From positions 1 through 64,000 of the forward strand of contig JAVBKW010000021.1 in assembly GCA_031553855.1 (NCBI GenBank): a stretch of DNA of 64,000 nt, written 5' to 3'. This document shows positions 62,331-64,000 of this stretch, in pieces. The translations under genes were made by a program, and so were the position numbers. This stretch comes from RACS-047 sp031553855 (GTDB lineage Bacteria; Bacillota; Clostridia; Christensenellales; Pumilibacteraceae). Within the stretch, counting starts at the first letter, position 1. The number at the start of each line of letters is the position of its first letter. The notes under the pieces are model-generated. The model was not told where the DNA came from, ran no database searches, and saw only the letters and a program-made list of their open reading frames with translations.

Positions 62331-63476
62331 TTAATTGCTTTCGGCTGTTATTTCCGCCAGGCTGCTTTCTTTTTTCGCCACAACCTCTTGATTATACAAA
62401 TGGCAAGCCGCAAAATGCCCGTCGCCATAGTCCATGTAAGCTGGCGGCACCGTTTTGCAGATTTCCATACATTCCGTACAACGGGTATGAAACTTGCAGC
62501 CTTTCGGCGGATTAGTCGGGGATGGAATATCGCCCGTCAAAATAATTCTGTTCATTTTAGTTTTCGTGTCGGGAACGGGAACGGCGCTCAAAAGCGCCTT
62601 TGTATACGGGTGCATAGGATTTTTGAAAATATCCTTTTTGCTGCCGAATTCCACCATACCGCCAAGGTACATTACACCCACCTCGTCGGAAATATGCTCA
62701 ACGACAGAAAGGTCATGTGAAATAAATATATAAGACAGCTTGCTTTCTTCCTGCAAATCTTTCAAAAGATTGATAATTTGTGATTGAATACTAACGTCAA
62801 GCGCCGAAACAGGCTCGTCGCAAACAACCACCTTGGGTTTAAGAGCAAGCGCTCTGGCTATACATATACGCTGACGCTGACCGCCTGAAAACTCGTGCGG
62901 ATAACGGGAATAATAGTGCGTTTGCAAGCCGCATTTTTGCATGATATCCAAAATATAATTGCGGTAATCCTGCTTTAAAACCAAATTATGTGCAAGCACC
63001 GCCTCACCGATTATATCGCCGACGGGTATTCTCGGCGACAAAGAGGAATATGGATCCTGAAAAATAACCTGTAACTCAGGACGGATCAAACGCAGCTGTT
63101 TTTTCGGCAACTTTTCTATTTCGACGTAGGACAGGCTATTCTCGTCATCGGGATTCACCTTGTGCAAAAAGAGCTGCAAAGCGTTCCTCTTTTTTTCATT
63201 CAATTGCTCTGGGTCTACGCCAAAGAACTTTACTTCGCCGCCGGTGATATCGTACAGACGCAAAAGTGCTCTGCCCATTGTAGTTTTACCACAACCCGAC
63301 TCGCCGACAATTCCTATAGTTTTACCGCGTTCCAAATCAAAGGAAACATCGTCCACCGCTTTCAAAAAAACTGTGGGCTTCCCAAAAAAGTTGGTTTTGA
63401 CGGGAAAATACTTTTTAAGGTTTTTTACAGACAGAATGACGTTTTTATCGGCCTGTTGCAAATTACTATTCTCCAT
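62331..63476 (-). CDS. oppF: Oligopeptide/dipeptide ABC transporter ATP-binding protein (OppF/DppF-type)
   Basis: A 381-residue ABC ATPase. Walker A is GESGCGKTT, the signature is FSGGQRQRI, Walker B is VVCDEPVSALD, and the C-terminal oligopeptide-family extension has the GCKFHTRC cysteine motif that can hold an Fe-S cluster. It powers peptide import with its OppD partner. Its start overlaps the OppD stop (TAATG). It lies 65 bp upstream of the subtilase gene, so one transcript may couple proteolysis and peptide uptake. Confidence 0.95.
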   Translation of the reverse strand: MENSNLQQADKNVILSVKNLKKYFPVKTNFFGKPTVFLKAVDDVSFDLERGKTIGIVGESGCGKTTMGRALLRLYDITGGEVKFFGVDPEQLNEKKRNALQLFLHKVNPDDENSLSYVEIEKLPKKQLRLIRPELQVIFQDPYSSLSPRIPVGDIIGEAVLAHNLVLKQDYRNYILDIMQKCGLQTHYYSRYPHEFSGGQRQRICIARALALKPKVVVCDEPVSALDVSIQSQIINLLKDLQEESKLSYIFISHDLSVVEHISDEVGVMYLGGMVEFGSKKDIFKNPMHPYTKALLSAVPVPDTKTKMNRIILTGDIPSPTNPPKGCKFHTRCTECMEICKTVPPAYMDYGDGHFAACHLYNQEVVAKKESSLAEITAESN

Positions 63477-64000
63477 TATTTCACCTTGCTCGCTTTTTGT
63501 TCGCGTTTTACCGGCTTTTTCTTTGACGCATCGCTTTTCTTCGCATCATTCTGTTCTTCCGGCAACGTAACCGCGCTTTCCGCATAGAGATGGCACGACA
63601 CATAATGTGTGTCTGAAACTTTATACATCGGCGGGTAATCTACGTTGCAGTTGTGGCTGCACAAATCGGTCATGTTACATCTGTCTTTGAAGTAACAGGT
63701 TGACGGCATATTTATGGGATTAGGAACTTGTCCTTTTATATTATATAGTCTTTTTGAGTCGGAATTCAGCGAAGGTTTTGAACGCTGCAATCCTATTGAA
63801 TAGGGATGCAACGGGTTGTCAAAGATATCGCAGAGCGTTCCCTTTTCGATAACGCGGCCAGCATACATAATAACAACATAATCCGCCATTTCTGCAATAA
63901 TTCCCAGATCGTGAGTAATCAGCATTATGCTGCCGCTCAGCTTTGTTTTTATTTCTCGGAGAAGCTCCAATATTTGCGCCTGAATTGTTACATCCAGCGC
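63476..64000 (-). CDS. oppD: Oligopeptide ABC transporter ATP-binding protein (OppD/DppD-type), C-terminal part
   Basis: The gene continues beyond the right edge; 174 codons are present. The visible part starts ALDVTIQAQI after Walker B, contains LITHDLGIIAEMADYVVIMYAGRV (switch His included), and ends with the oligopeptide-family Cys motif (CYFKDRC, CSHNC). A Lys-rich tail of about 25 residues is unusual. It is coupled to oppF by a TAATG overlap. Confidence 0.93.
   Translation of the reverse strand, partial: ALDVTIQAQILELLREIKTKLSGSIMLITHDLGIIAEMADYVVIMYAGRVIEKGTLCDIFDNPLHPYSIGLQRSKPSLNSDSKRLYNIKGQVPNPINMPSTCYFKDRCNMTDLCSHNCNVDYPPMYKVSDTHYVSCHLYAESAVTLPEEQNDAKKSDASKKKPVKREQKASKVK

Overview
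The window looks like chromosome from a spore-forming, anaerobic, Clostridia-like Bacillota, probably a gut lineage. The support is the sporulation genes spoIVA, spoIIGA, sigE, sigG and a YlmC/YmxH-type gene; FeoAB; a DUF512 radical SAM gene next to der and plsY; and AraC-controlled sugar functions. No species can be named from sequence alone.

Layout. 0-5.2 kb: the start of an ABC transporter ATPase with its GntR regulator, a divergent AraC / URO-D-family pair, and an EF-G-like GTPase. 5.3-11.2 kb: leuS, a NahK-like sugar kinase divergent from a second AraC regulator, a YfcE-type phosphoesterase and the RdgB/HAM1 nucleotide house-cleaning enzyme. 11.4-16.6 kb: spoIVA, plsY, der and DUF512, a common Clostridia neighbourhood but without gpsA. 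16.7-23.3 kb: a membrane protein, a membrane-anchored cyclophilin, an RluA-type pseudouridine synthase, feoB-feoA, nrdR and a YlmC protein with a His/Cys-rich tail. 23.7 kb: sigG. 24.6-34.3 kb: an AT-rich surface-polysaccharide operon (aminotransferase, priming transferase, glycosyltransferases, Wzy, Wzx, cytidylyltransferase, CDP-alcohol transferase) ending in a decayed ugd fragment. 34.6-52.0 kb: a leftward gene train of transglutaminase-like protein, ClpB-type AAA+ ATPase, three orphan or coiled-coil proteins, NrdG-like radical SAM, Zn-ribbon GTPase, a membrane protein resembling GTPase-associated proteins, a beta-helix surface protein and a large Hint-domain surface protein. 52.3-54.1 kb: sigE and spoIIGA. 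54.3 kb: tRNA-Gly. 54.8-64 kb: a 2410-residue cell-wall subtilase, a small membrane protein and Opp-type peptide-transporter ATPases.

Main points. (1) The 34.6-52 kb train is the best candidate for an undescribed system: a GTPase, AAA+ unfoldase and radical SAM machine next to an autoprocessing-type (Hint) surface protein, starting from a strong promoter that contains a perfect Spo0A-box heptamer. (2) The polysaccharide operon and this train sit between sigE and sigG, which are normally neighbours, and sigG is inverted. (3) Five genes (two araC genes, the NahK-like gene, rdgB and the DUF512 gene) have near-consensus sigma-A promoters whose -10 box lies only 6-9 bases before the start codon, with no Shine-Dalgarno sequence, which predicts leaderless mRNAs. 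(4) LeuRS carries an EF-hand-like insertion. (5) A 160-bp dispersed repeat occurs twice, each time just upstream of a TTG-started gene.
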